DNA of 64,000 bases from an uncultured Chthonomonadaceae bacterium (GTDB lineage Bacteria; Armatimonadota; Fimbriimonadia; Fimbriimonadales; Fimbriimonadaceae): the NCBI GenBank assembly GCA_946479035.1, contig CAMLDW010000004.1:31526-95525 (forward strand), in the 5' to 3' direction. The notes below the pieces were generated by a model. That model saw nothing but the letters and a program-made list of their open reading frames with translations, was not told the DNA's origin and did no database searches. Positions 1 to 8,883 of this stretch are shown here, piece after piece (within the stretch, counting starts at the first letter, position 1; each line of letters starts with the position of its first letter). Both the position numbers and the translations under genes were made by a program.

Positions 1-1
1 G

Positions 2-1162
2 CCGGAAGAGTGGAACATGAAGTCGGTCCGTGCCACGCTCTCTCGCCGAAAGAACCCGCAATACGAGATCATCGCCAAGAGCGCGCGCATCAAGCCCGGC
101 CAGGAGGGCGTTGCGAGCAGAGTCTCGCTCAACTTGTTCGGGCTTCACATCGGCAGCGTGCCGGAGATGCGTTTCGGACTAGACCCGCGCATCGACGGGT
201 TTAACCTGCCCTCCATCGTGGAACGCAAGGGCGCAGGGCTCGGCGTCTCGTGGAACAGCAGCTTCTTTCTCGGAGAGAAGTTCGTGCTCGGCGGCACCTT
301 TGGCGCTTTCCCGCAGCGGTTTCCAGGCTACAGCGCGGACATTACATGGATGGACGCGGACCCGAACAAGGTGTTCCGCCGGCTCAAGCCGCAAGAGGAC
401 CTGATCGAACAGACCGGAGACGGTTGGTTCGACAACATATCCGTGCGCGGGCCAAGGAGCGAGGCCCTCACCATCGGCAGCCCGCGCCTTCTGTACAAGC
501 TGGGCACGCGCTGGAACGGCAGCACTTTTGCACGCCCCGATAACTCGAAGGACGTCTCGAAGGCTTACGAGGCGGTCGTCGAATCGGCGGGCAGAGCGGA
601 CGGATTTAGCCTGCGCATCAACGCACGGATGCAGGACATCCGAGAGTCCTCAGACTCGCCGTTCGTCAACCGCTTTGCCTCTCAGTTGACGGCGCTCAGC
701 CCCGCGTGGTATCTGGGCAGGGGCCTCGGTCTGCAGGTGCGCGCCGATGTCTTGAACACGATGAGCGCCGACAACCAGTTCGGGTGGGTGCGCGGCCAGG
801 CGTCCCTGCTCTGGAGCCCGATGAACGGGGTGACCATGGGGCTCGCGTACTCAGACTCTGACACGTTCGGCACGCCGGACTTCGGTTTTGATCGAAGGCT
901 CTACGACCGTGCCGTGCACGGACGCATCGACTACATTCGTGGACCGTTCACACTGCGAGGGCTATGGAAGTACGACCCTGTTTCTCACGCCATCTTTGAC
1001 CACGAGTATGAGTTCGCGATCGTGGCAGAGAGCTTCGAACCGTTTATGGTGTGGCGCCAACAGCCGAGCGACTTTCGCATCGGCGTGCGGTTCAGGATCT
1101 CTGAGTTCCGCCAGCGCTTGCAGAGACGGCAAGTCAAACGGGAAGTGCAGCAGCCGTTCTAA
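2..1162 (+). CDS. Outer-membrane beta-barrel protein, LptD/OstA-like (5' partial)
   Basis: The frame is open to the left edge of the window, so the start lies upstream; 386 residues are visible. The first 60 residues contain a pattern of the type seen in OstA/LptD proteins (xYEIxAxSxRIxPGxE followed by LFGLHIGSVPEMRF). The rest alternates short polar and aromatic strands typical of a transmembrane barrel, and the protein ends in Phe, the usual outer-membrane C-terminal signature. LptD inserts lipopolysaccharide into the outer leaflet. The match is from memory of the family, so a different outer-membrane barrel is possible. It converges on the small minus-strand gene, overlapping it by 4 nt. 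Confidence 0.5.
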   Translation, partial: PEEWNMKSVRATLSRRKNPQYEIIAKSARIKPGQEGVASRVSLNLFGLHIGSVPEMRFGLDPRIDGFNLPSIVERKGAGLGVSWNSSFFLGEKFVLGGTFGAFPQRFPGYSADITWMDADPNKVFRRLKPQEDLIEQTGDGWFDNISVRGPRSEALTIGSPRLLYKLGTRWNGSTFARPDNSKDVSKAYEAVVESAGRADGFSLRINARMQDIRESSDSPFVNRFASQLTALSPAWYLGRGLGLQVRADVLNTMSADNQFGWVRGQASLLWSPMNGVTMGLAYSDSDTFGTPDFGFDRRLYDRAVHGRIDYIRGPFTLRGLWKYDPVSHAIFDHEYEFAIVAESFEPFMVWRQQPSDFRIGVRFRISEFRQRLQRRQVKREVQQPF

Positions 1163-1374
1163 GCGGTCTTAAGGGTGCGCCGTTGGATCGGCCGGCAGGA
1201 GACTACTCGGTCGAGCCGGATCTCACCGATGTCCAGGATCAGGCACGGGCCGTAGAGCGGCAGAAAACCGATGTCGAACAGCTCAGCGGTCTGGAAGAAG
1301 ACGTTTCCGGACTTGTCCGTGTACTCGACTTCTACGACCTTGCCGACGTGCGCCTTGACCTCAGAAGATAGCAT
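1159..1374 (-). CDS. Small hypothetical protein, 71 aa
   Basis: I do not recognise this protein. The ATG at 1374 was chosen over the longer reading because GAGG lies about 8 nt upstream and because the extra N-terminal residues would be Pro/Arg-rich and unnatural. The product begins MLSSEVKAHVGKVVEVEY and has alternating hydrophobic strands (VVEVEYTD, VFFQTAELFDIGF, CLILDIGEIRLDRVVSC), consistent with a small SH3-like beta barrel. There is no signal peptide or membrane segment. It is divergent from dnaE across a 355-nt gap and overlaps the 3' end of the outer-membrane barrel gene by 4 nt. Confidence 0.55.
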   Translation of the reverse strand: MLSSEVKAHVGKVVEVEYTDKSGNVFFQTAELFDIGFLPLYGPCLILDIGEIRLDRVVSCRPIQRRTLKTA

Positions 1375-1607
1375 GGGTGAAACCTCGCGCGGCAGCCAAC
1401 GCGCCGCGCACAGGTTGATTCTCGGCGGCGGGCGGTGGAGGCTCACCGGCAAGAGTAACGGTTCGGGCGGTGGGCCCGGGGCCCTATATCCTTGGTTAGC
1501 GGGAACCTGGCGGGGCCGGTGGGTGTATTCCATTCAGCCTCCCAAGCAAACGGCCGTGCGGCCAATCGCATTTCAGGCGCGCGGTCAGGAAGGCTACTTT
1601 TCTCCAG

Positions 1608-1629
1608 CCGGCCCGCGAAAGCGGGCCGG
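1608..1629 (+). terminator. Perfect hairpin with GAAA tetraloop, terminator-like on + strand
   Basis: Nine paired bases (CCGGCCCGC with GCGGGCCGG) close a GAAA loop and are followed by TCTTTCT on the plus strand only. It could end a leader transcript or be a folded element of the dnaE leader. No plus-strand gene ends nearby that would need a terminator. Confidence 0.45.
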
Positions 1630-1704
1630 TCTTTCTGCCGGTGTGTGGAGAACGCGGCGGGTTTCCAAGCTCCTACGGGCGCCGGTTCGCCGTCCATACT
1701 TGTT

Positions 1705-1723
1705 GCCGGGCCTACGGCCCGGC
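1705..1723 (+). promoter_or_regulatory. Hairpin occupying the dnaE ribosome-binding region
   Basis: GCCGGGCC and GGCCCGGC pair over a TAC loop, ending 6 nt before the dnaE ATG, exactly where a Shine-Dalgarno site would lie. No purine-rich site is present, so ribosome access to dnaE would depend on this stem opening or on another initiation mode. Confidence 0.5.
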
Positions 1724-1729
1724 GACCCC

Positions 1730-4700
1730 ATGGGCAGGCCCTTCGTACACCTACACAACCACACGGAGTACAGCCTCCTCGACGGCGCGAACCGGATCCC
1801 CGAGATGGTCGCGCGCACGAAGGAGCTGGGCATGTCCGCGCTCGCCATCAGCGACCACGGTGTGATGTTCGGCGCGATGGAGTTCGCGTTCGAGTGCGAG
1901 CGGCAAGGGATCAAGCCGATTATCGGCATGGAGGCGTACGTTGCGCCTGGCGGGCTGCACAACAAGCAGGGAAGAGAGGAGTCGCAGGGGTACCACCTGC
2001 TGCTGCTCGCGCGCAACGACGAGGGTTACAAGAACCTTTGCCGTCTGCACTCGGTCGCCGCGCTCGAAGGGTTCTATTACAAGCCTCGCATCGATCACGA
2101 GCTTTTGCGAAAGCACTCGAGGGGGCTGATCTCTTCGAGCACGTGCCTGGGCAGCGAGATCAACCAGTTCCTGCTCGCAAACGACTACGAGAGCGCCCTG
2201 CGCACCGCGCGGATGTACAAGGAGATGCTCGACGAGGGGTGCTACTTCATCGAGCTGCAGGACCACGGCCTGCCGGAGCAGCACAAAGTCAACGGGCAAC
2301 TGCTCAAGATCGCGCAGGAGCTGGACCTTCCTCTCGTTGCGACGAACGACGCCCACTACCTGTGCAAGAGCGACGCCGAGCCGCACGACGTGCTGCTCTG
2401 CATCGGCACCGGCTCGCTTATCGAGGACGAAAAGCGGCTCCGTTTCGAGACGCAGGAGTTCTACGTCAAGTCGCCAGAGGAGATGGCGCGGCTGTTCTCC
2501 GCGCACCCCGAGGCGATCGAGAACAGCTTGCGCTTTGCTGAGATGTGCGACGTGCGGGTCTCGAGCCAGCGGGCGGCTATGCCGACCCCGGACCTCCCGC
2601 CCGGCTCGACTCCGCGCGAGTTCTTGAAGGAGCTGGCGGAGAAGGGACTGCAGAACCGCGTGCGTGGCGCGACGGACGTTCACTGGCAGCGCCTGGAGTT
2701 CGAGCTCGGCGTCGTCGCGCAGACCGGCTTCGAGTCCTATTTCCTGCTCGTTCGCGAGTTCACGAACTTCAGCCGATCGCAGGGGATCATGACTGGCGTG
2801 CGCGGTTCGGCGGCAGGATCGCTCGTCTCGTACGCGATCGGGATCACCGACGTGGACCCGATCGAGTACGACCTGACCTTTGAACGGTTCCTCAACCCGG
2901 AGCGCGTGAGCATGCCGGACATCGACCTCGACTTCGAGGACGAGCGGCGCGAGGAGGTGATCCGTTGGGTGACGGAGAAGTACGGCAAGGACCGGGTCGC
3001 GCAGATCGTGACGTTCGGGACGCTCGGCGCAAAGGCCGCGATGCGCGATGCAGGCCGCGTCATGGGGTACGCGCCGATGGAGGTCGACAAGCTGTGCAAG
3101 CTGGTCCCGAGCGGCCCCGGTTGGAGCATCGACCGCGCACTGAAGGAGTCGGCGGAGTTCCGATCGGCGGTCGCGCAGGACCATCGGACGAAGAAGCTCG
3201 TGGACACCGCCAAGAGCGTCGAGGGGATCGCGCGGCACAGCGGAGTCCACGCCGCCGGGATCGTGATCTCCAGGGAGCCGCTGAGCGAGCACATCCCTCT
3301 CTATCGCTCGGGCGACGGGCAGGCGATCACGGGCTATGAGATGGGCGTGCTCGAGCAGGTCGGCCTGCTCAAGATGGACTTCCTCGGACTTTCCAACCTC
3401 ACAGTGCTGTCCAAGGCGGTAGCGAACATCCAGCGAACCCACGCGGAACTCTCTGACGACGAGAAGCTACAGCACCCCGTGCTTGTCGGAGGCGTCGGTG
3501 CGATTCCGCTCGACGACCCGAAGACGTACGAGATGCTCGGGCGCGGGGACACGATCGGCGTGTTCCAGCTCGAATCGGCCGGTATGCGCCGCAACATCAT
3601 CGAGCTCAAGCCGCAGAACGAGCGCGAGCTCGCCGCGATGGTCGCTCTCTACCGTCCCGGCCCGATGGAGCACATCGCGCGCTACGTCGCCAACAAGCAC
3701 GGACGACAAAAGCCGGAAGTGCTCGACGCGCGCATGGGGCCGATCTTGGAGGAGACCTACGGCGTAATCGTCTACCAGGACCAGGTCCTCAAGGTCGTGC
3801 AGGCGCTCGCCGGGTTTAGCCTCGGCAAGGCGGACATCCTGCGAAAGGCGATGGGGAAGAAGAACCTCGACACGATGGAGCAGATGCGCGACGAGTTCTT
3901 GCAAGGGTGTGCCGCAAACGGAGTGGAGAAGGGTGTGGCCCTGAAGGTGTGGGAGCTCCTGCTGCCGTTCGCCGGCTATGCCTTCAACAAGGCGCACGCT
4001 GTGTGCTATGCGATCATCGCCGCGCAGACGGCGTACCTCAAGGCGAACTACCCCGTCGAGTATATGGCCGCGCTGCTCGCCGTGTATCGCACCAAGGAGG
4101 ATCGCGTCACGACGTTCATCGAAGAGTGCCGGCACCAGGGCATCGACGTGCTCCCCCCCGACGTAAACAGGTCCGGCGTGGACTTTGAGATCGAAAGGTC
4201 GGGCAGCAAGCAGGCCGTGCGGTTTGGGCTCGGCGCGATCAAGAACGTCGGCGAAGGGCTCGTGCGGCATATCATCAAGGCGCGCGAGGGCAAACCGTTT
4301 ACGCACCTATTCGAGTTCTGCGCCGAGGTGCGCGAGGGCGGCCTCAACCGGCTCGGGCTCGAATCGCTGATCAAAGCAGGCGCGCTCGACAGCGTCGACA
4401 GGAACCGCTATCGCCTGCTGAACGCGGCAGAGGCGGCGATCGAGTTCGGACACCGCTCTTTGCGCGAGCGAATGGTCGGGCAGGACTCGCTCTTTGGCGG
4501 CGAGGCGCCTGGGTCGCAGATCCAGCTTCCGTTGCTGCCACAGGCGACTCCCCCGACGCGCGGAGAGATCCTGTCGTGGGAGAAAGAGGGGATGGGGATC
4601 TACGTCTCCGACCACCCGCTGCGCGGCTATGAACGGACGCTCGCCGAGGCCGCCAGCCACACGTGTCAAAGCGTGGCGGAGCTCCAAGAAGGGACGCGGG

Positions 4701-5263
4701 TGCGCCTTGCAGGTGTGGTCGCATCTGTGCGCGAGATGACGACGCGCCGTGGCGAGCGCATGGCGACGCTCGTGCTCGAGGACTTCAGCGGCCAAACCTC
4801 GTGCATGATGTTCCCGCAATCGTTCGCCAAGCTGCGCTCCCGCATCGATCGGGACGCGGTCGTGTGCATCAAAGGCACGGTCAAGCACAGGCAGCGGCCG
4901 GGCGCGACGGAGATCGAGGTAGAGGTCGCAGTAGACGACGTCGAGCAGATCGCCGCGCTGCCCATTGCGGACCAGCTCGACGACTCGGTCGCGGGCACCG
5001 TGATCGTGCGCGTGTTCAGCGCCACCAAGGCTGAGCTGTTAGAGCTACGGCGCATCATCGAGGCGAACCCTGGCGAGTTCGAAGTCGTTATTCAGTTGGG
5101 GGACGACCCCAAAGCCCAGCCGATCGTGCCTTTGCACAGGGTCAGGGCGGACGACGGTTTCTTGCGGCAGGTCAAGCGGGTACTCTCCCGTTGCGAGACC
5201 GACCTAGTCATTAATAGGCATCGGTCCCAATCGGAGGAACCGACCCCCGCAGGTGTTCGTTAG
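1730..5263 (+). CDS. dnaE: DNA polymerase III subunit alpha
   Basis: Replicative polymerase catalytic subunit, 1177 aa, normal length for DnaE1. The start was set at the ATG giving MGRPFVHLHNHTEYS, the canonical PHP-domain beginning. Order: PHP domain (about 1-200); polymerase core with the catalytic pair in PDIDLDFEDERR (about 395-406) and the third acidic site in KMDFLGLSNL (about 549); helix-hairpin-helix region (about 830-880); OB fold near 988-1075 (RVRLAGVVASVREM); and a C-terminal tau-binding-like tail. PHP metal ligands (HLHNH, SDHG) appear intact, so a proofreading-type PHP is possible. The gene stands alone, 17 nt ahead of the LTxxQ protein gene. Confidence 0.97.
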   Translation: MGRPFVHLHNHTEYSLLDGANRIPEMVARTKELGMSALAISDHGVMFGAMEFAFECERQGIKPIIGMEAYVAPGGLHNKQGREESQGYHLLLLARNDEGYKNLCRLHSVAALEGFYYKPRIDHELLRKHSRGLISSSTCLGSEINQFLLANDYESALRTARMYKEMLDEGCYFIELQDHGLPEQHKVNGQLLKIAQELDLPLVATNDAHYLCKSDAEPHDVLLCIGTGSLIEDEKRLRFETQEFYVKSPEEMARLFSAHPEAIENSLRFAEMCDVRVSSQRAAMPTPDLPPGSTPREFLKELAEKGLQNRVRGATDVHWQRLEFELGVVAQTGFESYFLLVREFTNFSRSQGIMTGVRGSAAGSLVSYAIGITDVDPIEYDLTFERFLNPERVSMPDIDLDFEDERREEVIRWVTEKYGKDRVAQIVTFGTLGAKAAMRDAGRVMGYAPMEVDKLCKLVPSGPGWSIDRALKESAEFRSAVAQDHRTKKLVDTAKSVEGIARHSGVHAAGIVISREPLSEHIPLYRSGDGQAITGYEMGVLEQVGLLKMDFLGLSNLTVLSKAVANIQRTHAELSDDEKLQHPVLVGGVGAIPLDDPKTYEMLGRGDTIGVFQLESAGMRRNIIELKPQNERELAAMVALYRPGPMEHIARYVANKHGRQKPEVLDARMGPILEETYGVIVYQDQVLKVVQALAGFSLGKADILRKAMGKKNLDTMEQMRDEFLQGCAANGVEKGVALKVWELLLPFAGYAFNKAHAVCYAIIAAQTAYLKANYPVEYMAALLAVYRTKEDRVTTFIEECRHQGIDVLPPDVNRSGVDFEIERSGSKQAVRFGLGAIKNVGEGLVRHIIKAREGKPFTHLFEFCAEVREGGLNRLGLESLIKAGALDSVDRNRYRLLNAAEAAIEFGHRSLRERMVGQDSLFGGEAPGSQIQLPLLPQATPPTRGEILSWEKEGMGIYVSDHPLRGYERTLAEAASHTCQSVAELQEGTRVRLAGVVASVREMTTRRGERMATLVLEDFSGQTSCMMFPQSFAKLRSRIDRDAVVCIKGTVKHRQRPGATEIEVEVAVDDVEQIAALPIADQLDDSVAGTVIVRVFSATKAELLELRRIIEANPGEFEVVIQLGDDPKAQPIVPLHRVRADDGFLRQVKRVLSRCETDLVINRHRSQSEEPTPAGVR

Positions 5264-5280
5264 ACACCTGGGAGCCAGCC

Positions 5281-6033
5281 ATGGTGATCAGACCCGTTTT
5301 TCGGCTCGTGACGGCGCTTATCGCGGCGTCGCTTGGGACTGCCGCCTCGGCCAAGGAGATGGACGCCTTCGACGCACAGTACGCGGACATCTCGATCCTG
5401 CAGCTGAAGCCGATCCAGGCGGAGCTAGGGGTCACAGAGGCGCAGCGCACGAAGCTGAACGCGCACGCAGCTTGGCTTAACGGCCAGACCTCGTCGATCG
5501 ACTCGCAAGTCAAGAGCGGGAAGCTCAAGGCCGAGGATGCAAACAGGCAGATGGAAGGGATCCTCGCTTCCTTCAAGTCGCGCATTCTGGGCGAGCTGAC
5601 TGCCATGCAAATCAAACGGCTGCGCGAGATCACGCTCCAGCGTGACGGCCTCATTCCTCTGCTCGACAAGCAGGTCGCCGACAAGATCGGCATGACAAGC
5701 GCTCAGCTCACCAAGCTCCGCGACGCCTACCTTGAAAACGACAAGAAGGCGAAGGACATCCAGACCGCCGCGTTCAAACCGATCTTTGACAAGTACGCCG
5801 CCATGAAGCCCAAGAACGACGCCGAGAAAAAGGCGCTTTCTGACCAGGCGAACAAAGAGCTCGAGGCGGCGAAGTCACGGATCCAGCCGCAGCTCGAGGA
5901 GCTCGGCAGGCAGTTCGCGCAGTTCGTCGACGCGGCGCTGAGCAAAGGCCAGCACGAGGCGTTCGAATCGCTGAAGGGCAGGCCGTTCAAAGTTCCCGCG
6001 CAGACGCCGCCCAAGACCGGCTCAGGCGGCTAG
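5281..6033 (+). CDS. Exported helical LTxxQ-motif protein
   Basis: 250 aa with a clear signal peptide (about 1-23, cleavage after AASA). The mature part is charged and almost entirely helical, with repeated LTxxQ-like motifs ([27 protein letters not shown]) of the kind that define the Spy/CpxP-like periplasmic family. Such proteins act as periplasmic chaperones or envelope-stress sensors; the exact role here is unknown. It starts 17 nt after dnaE, with GGGAG upstream of the ATG, and may be cotranscribed with it. It converges on the redoxin gene with a 4-nt overlap. Confidence 0.7.
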   Translation: MVIRPVFRLVTALIAASLGTAASAKEMDAFDAQYADISILQLKPIQAELGVTEAQRTKLNAHAAWLNGQTSSIDSQVKSGKLKAEDANRQMEGILASFKSRILGELTAMQIKRLREITLQRDGLIPLLDKQVADKIGMTSAQLTKLRDAYLENDKKAKDIQTAAFKPIFDKYAAMKPKNDAEKKALSDQANKELEAAKSRIQPQLEELGRQFAQFVDAALSKGQHEAFESLKGRPFKVPAQTPPKTGSGG

Positions 6034-6623
6034 CGCGCTACCAGGTCGCACGCCTCGGGCGGCATCCAGTGCGCGTCTTTGCCCTCCCACTTCACGTTGC
6101 AGCCGATCGGGTTCGTGAGCGCAATCTTCGGCACCTCGCCCGCCAGCACCGAGTCGAGCGCGTCCTCGAGCTCGTTGGTCTTTGCTTGCGTCCAGTCGCG
6201 AGGGTTGTCGATCGCGCGCCCGGTGTAGACCAGACTGCGGTCCTTGTCGAAGACAAAGAAGTGCGGCGTGCGCAGTGCGCCGTACCTCAGTGCGACCTGC
6301 TGAGAAGCGTCGTGCAAGTAGGGCCAAGGGAACCCGTGCTCCTTCATCCGCGCGACCATGTGCGGGAAGTCGTCGTCTTCGTGCGTCTTGGCGCTGTTGC
6401 TGTTGATCGCAACGAACTTGACCCCCATGGGCGCGCACTTCTGCGCGGTCTTGTGCGTCTGTTCGTCGCTGCCAAGCACGTAAGGGCAGTGGTTGCACGT
6501 GAAGAACACTACGAGCGCTGGCGCGCCGGCGAAGCTTTCAAGGCTGTATGTCTTTCCGTCCGTGGCAGGCAAAGAAAAGCCCGGTGCCTGCGCTCCGATT
6601 TCGAGCGTAAACGGTTTCGTCAT
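6030..6623 (-). CDS. Thioredoxin-like redoxin (AhpC/TSA-type), thiol-disulfide protein
   Basis: 197 aa thioredoxin-fold protein with a CNHC motif at residues 43-46 (TCNHCPYV), preceded by the strand LVVFF. It continues with [12 protein letters not shown]-type and TPHFFVFD segments, as in the peroxiredoxin-like proteins that take a substrate with [17 protein letters not shown]. There is no signal peptide, so it is cytoplasmic. The two cysteines suggest disulfide exchange rather than classical peroxidase use. It is divergent from the HD-domain gene by 32 nt, and a TAGCCT box lies 6 nt before its ATG with no Shine-Dalgarno site. Confidence 0.8.
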   Translation of the reverse strand: MTKPFTLEIGAQAPGFSLPATDGKTYSLESFAGAPALVVFFTCNHCPYVLGSDEQTHKTAQKCAPMGVKFVAINSNSAKTHEDDDFPHMVARMKEHGFPWPYLHDASQQVALRYGALRTPHFFVFDKDRSLVYTGRAIDNPRDWTQAKTNELEDALDSVLAGEVPKIALTNPIGCNVKWEGKDAHWMPPEACDLVAR

Positions 6624-6629
6624 GCGAGG

Positions 6630-6635
6630 AGGCTA
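6630..6635 (-). promoter_or_regulatory. TANNNT box (TAGCCT) of the redoxin gene
   Basis: On the minus strand TAGCCT ends 6 nt before the ATG at 6623, which would put transcription start at or next to the start codon. Confidence 0.4.
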
Positions 6636-6643
6636 CCACGGGC

Positions 6644-6649
6644 TAGACT
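6644..6649 (+). promoter_or_regulatory. TANNNT box (TAGACT) of the HD-hydrolase gene
   Basis: TAGACT ends 6 nt before the ATG at 6656. It lies back to back with the redoxin box inside a 32-nt divergent gap. Confidence 0.4.
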
Positions 6650-6655
6650 GCGCGC

Positions 6656-7243
6656 ATGGGCGGGTTGGAACAGCGGCTGGCGTTCGTCGAAGAGATCGAC
6701 AAGCTCAAGAGCGTCGTGCGGCGCACTCGTCTCATCGGTGAGGAGCGCCGGGAGAACTCGGCCGAGCACTCGTGGCACGTGGCAACGATGGCGCTCGCGC
6801 TCGGTCCGCTCGCGCCGCCTGGTGTGGACCCTGACCGCGCCATCAGGATGCTGCTCGTGCACGACATCGTCGAGATCGACGTCGGCGACACCTTTGCCTA
6901 CGACGTCGAGGGGCACAATGACAAGCCGCATAAGGAGATGAAGGCGGCCGAGCGCATCTTTGGGCTCTTGCCGGGCGAGACTGCGGGCGAGCTGCGCACG
7001 CTCTGGGAAGAGTTCGAATCAGCGCAGACGCCGACCGGTGCTTTCGCGCACTCCGTAGACCGCTTCCTCCCCATCCTGCACAACTACCGCACCGACGGGT
7101 ACGCGTGGCGCGAGCACGGCATCTCGCGCTCGCAGGTCTTGCAGCGAAACGCGGTGATCGAGCGCGGCTGTCCCTGCCTCTGGCCGGTGCTGCTCCGCTT
7201 GGTAGAGGACGCCGTCGCGCGCGGAATGCTCAAGGACGCCTGA
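6656..7243 (+). CDS. HD-domain hydrolase (YfbR/HDDC2-like 5'-nucleotidase family)
   Basis: 195 aa single HD domain. Metal-binding residues are visible as EHSWHVA (about 36-42) and HDIVEIDVGD (about 70-79), followed by AERIFGLLP and a conserved late Asp (VDRFLPILHNY), the pattern of the HD_3 family that dephosphorylates nucleoside 5'-monophosphates. Substrate specificity cannot be read from the sequence. It sits 26 nt upstream of the amidohydrolase gene, which has its own promoter-like box, so cotranscription is uncertain. Confidence 0.85.
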   Translation: MGGLEQRLAFVEEIDKLKSVVRRTRLIGEERRENSAEHSWHVATMALALGPLAPPGVDPDRAIRMLLVHDIVEIDVGDTFAYDVEGHNDKPHKEMKAAERIFGLLPGETAGELRTLWEEFESAQTPTGAFAHSVDRFLPILHNYRTDGYAWREHGISRSQVLQRNAVIERGCPCLWPVLLRLVEDAVARGMLKDA

Positions 7244-7257
7244 CCCTCGCGACCCAG

Positions 7258-7263
7258 TAGAAT
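7258..7263 (+). promoter_or_regulatory. TANNNT box (TAGAAT) of the amidohydrolase gene
   Basis: TAGAAT is followed by 6 nt and then the ATG at 7270, with no Shine-Dalgarno site between. It is one of the closest matches to a consensus -10 in this window. Confidence 0.5.
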
Positions 7264-7269
7264 CCCGCC

Positions 7270-8883
7270 ATGCTCTTTGCGCTCGCCTCCGCGATGCTTT
7301 TCCCGCAACCGGCGGACCTCGTCGTAAAGAACGCCGTGGTCTGGTCTGACGGCATGACCGGCTTTGCGTCGTTCATCGCAGTTCAGGGCGGCAAGTTCGT
7401 TTACATCGGGAGGGAGGACGCGAACTACGTCGGGCCAAGTACAGTGGTCGTTGACGCGCACGGACAGACGGTCTTGCCGGGCCTAATCGATTCGCACGTG
7501 CACATGCTCAGCGGCGGAGCAAGCCTCACCGACGTCCAACTGCGAGACGCGAAGGACAAGGCCGACTTCATCGCGAAGCTAAACGCGTATGCGCTGGCAC
7601 ACCCGGAACGGACTTGGATCACCGGTGGGCGCTGGTCGACCGAAAGCTGGGCGGACAAGACTGAGCCTACGCGCCAGTGGCTCGACGAGGCCGTCCCAGA
7701 CCGCCCCGTGTTCCTCAGTCGGATGGACGGGCACTCGGCCGTCGCCAGCACTAGGGCCCTTCAGCTCGCGGGCGTGACGAAGGAGACGCCGGATCCGGCG
7801 GGCGGTCGTATAGTACGCGAACAAGACGGCTCGCCGGCCGGCATCCTTAGGGAGACGGCAACGGGGCTCGTCGGGCGGTTCATCCCGAACAAGGCTGTGT
7901 CTGTGCGCGCCGACGATCTGCGCGCCGCGATGAAGGAGGCGAACGCGCTCGGCATCACCAGTGTCGCCGACATCCCGGTCGAAGGCGACCTCGACGCGTA
8001 CCAGCAAGTCGCGAAGTCGGGCGGCTTCACCGTCCGGTTCGGGCTCTATCCGGTCCTCGGCACAGGGTCCGTCGCGCGCGTCAAGTCTGAGTTCCAGCCA
8101 GTGCCGGGGTTCTTGGAGCTCAAGGGCGTCAAGGTCTACATGGATGGCTCGCTTGGCTCGCGCACCGCGTGGATGGCAGAACCGTTCAACAACAACCCGG
8201 CCGACGGCGCGGACAACCGCGGCCTTCCCAGGCCGGAAGTGACCAACGGGACGATCAAGCGCATCTCTGAGATCTGTGCGACGAACAAGCTCCAACTGAT
8301 CGGGCACGCGATCGGCGACATGGCGAACCACGTCCTGCTCGGCATCTTCCAAGGCGCTTGGTCGGACGTGCGCTCGGCTCGTCCGCGGCTCGAGCACGCC
8401 CAACACCTCATGCCTGCGGACATCCCGCTGATCGGAAGGCTCGGCGTGGTCTGTTCAATGCAACCGTTCCACAAGGCGGACGACGGGCGTTACGCCGAGT
8501 CTTACATCGGAGCGGAGCGCTCGAAGTCCAGCTACGCATACAAGGACATCCTTGATTCCGGCGGGATCCTCGCGTTCGGTTCCGATTGGCCGGTGGTGAC
8601 GAACAACCCGTTCGTGGGGGTCGAGGCGGCGGTGACGGGCCGGACCTTGGCCGGCACCTTTTGGCAGACTCAGAACAACATCACGGTGATGGAGGCGCTG
8701 CGCGCCTACACTTGCTCAGGCGCGTATGCGATGTTCTGGGAGGACAAGGTCGGCAAGATCGCTCCAGGGTTCTTCGCGGACTTTGTCGTATTGAACCAGT
8801 CCGTGTTCGGCCCAGCGCCCAAGTGGGGCGAGATCGCGCCGATCGCAACATACGTGAGCGGCAAGAAAGTGTTCGGGGACTAG
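7270..8883 (+). CDS. Amidohydrolase family 3 protein (YtcJ-like)
   Basis: 537 aa metal-dependent hydrolase. A short hydrophobic leader may export it. The N-terminal composite beta-sandwich (LVVKNAVVWSDG) leads into GLIDSHVHM with the HxH metal pair (about residue 77), a KVYMDGSLGSRTAWM segment, HAIGD (about 341-345), and a late FGSDWPVVTNNPF metal Asp. These are hallmarks of the exoenzyme-regulatory AepA/YtcJ group that hydrolyse amide or imide bonds of undefined substrates. The 3' end overlaps the convergent lemA-like gene by 4 nt. Confidence 0.9.
   Translation: MLFALASAMLFPQPADLVVKNAVVWSDGMTGFASFIAVQGGKFVYIGREDANYVGPSTVVVDAHGQTVLPGLIDSHVHMLSGGASLTDVQLRDAKDKADFIAKLNAYALAHPERTWITGGRWSTESWADKTEPTRQWLDEAVPDRPVFLSRMDGHSAVASTRALQLAGVTKETPDPAGGRIVREQDGSPAGILRETATGLVGRFIPNKAVSVRADDLRAAMKEANALGITSVADIPVEGDLDAYQQVAKSGGFTVRFGLYPVLGTGSVARVKSEFQPVPGFLELKGVKVYMDGSLGSRTAWMAEPFNNNPADGADNRGLPRPEVTNGTIKRISEICATNKLQLIGHAIGDMANHVLLGIFQGAWSDVRSARPRLEHAQHLMPADIPLIGRLGVVCSMQPFHKADDGRYAESYIGAERSKSSYAYKDILDSGGILAFGSDWPVVTNNPFVGVEAAVTGRTLAGTFWQTQNNITVMEALRAYTCSGAYAMFWEDKVGKIAPGFFADFVVLNQSVFGPAPKWGEIAPIATYVSGKKVFGD

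Larger units (their letters stand above)
1375..1729. other. 355-nt intergenic region before dnaE
   Basis: No convincing gene is present. The dnaE frame happens to stay open through this stretch, but its translation is low-complexity and unlike any DnaE N-terminus. The region holds two perfect GC-rich hairpins (1608-1629 and 1705-1723) and a GC-only palindrome near 1471-1482 (GGGCCCGGGGCCC). No tRNA-like cloverleaf was seen. Confidence 0.5.

Noticed and set aside
1271..1729. Extension of dnaE upstream to 1271
   Set aside because: The extra 153 codons are low-complexity and unlike DnaE; the PHP-domain start at 1730 is canonical, and the extra region contains hairpins and the 5' side of a divergent gene.
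1751..3442. Long minus-strand ORF of 563 codons inside dnaE
   Set aside because: Antisense to a highly conserved gene, rich in Arg, Leu, His and Val with no recognisable motif; a by-product of the GC-rich codon pattern.
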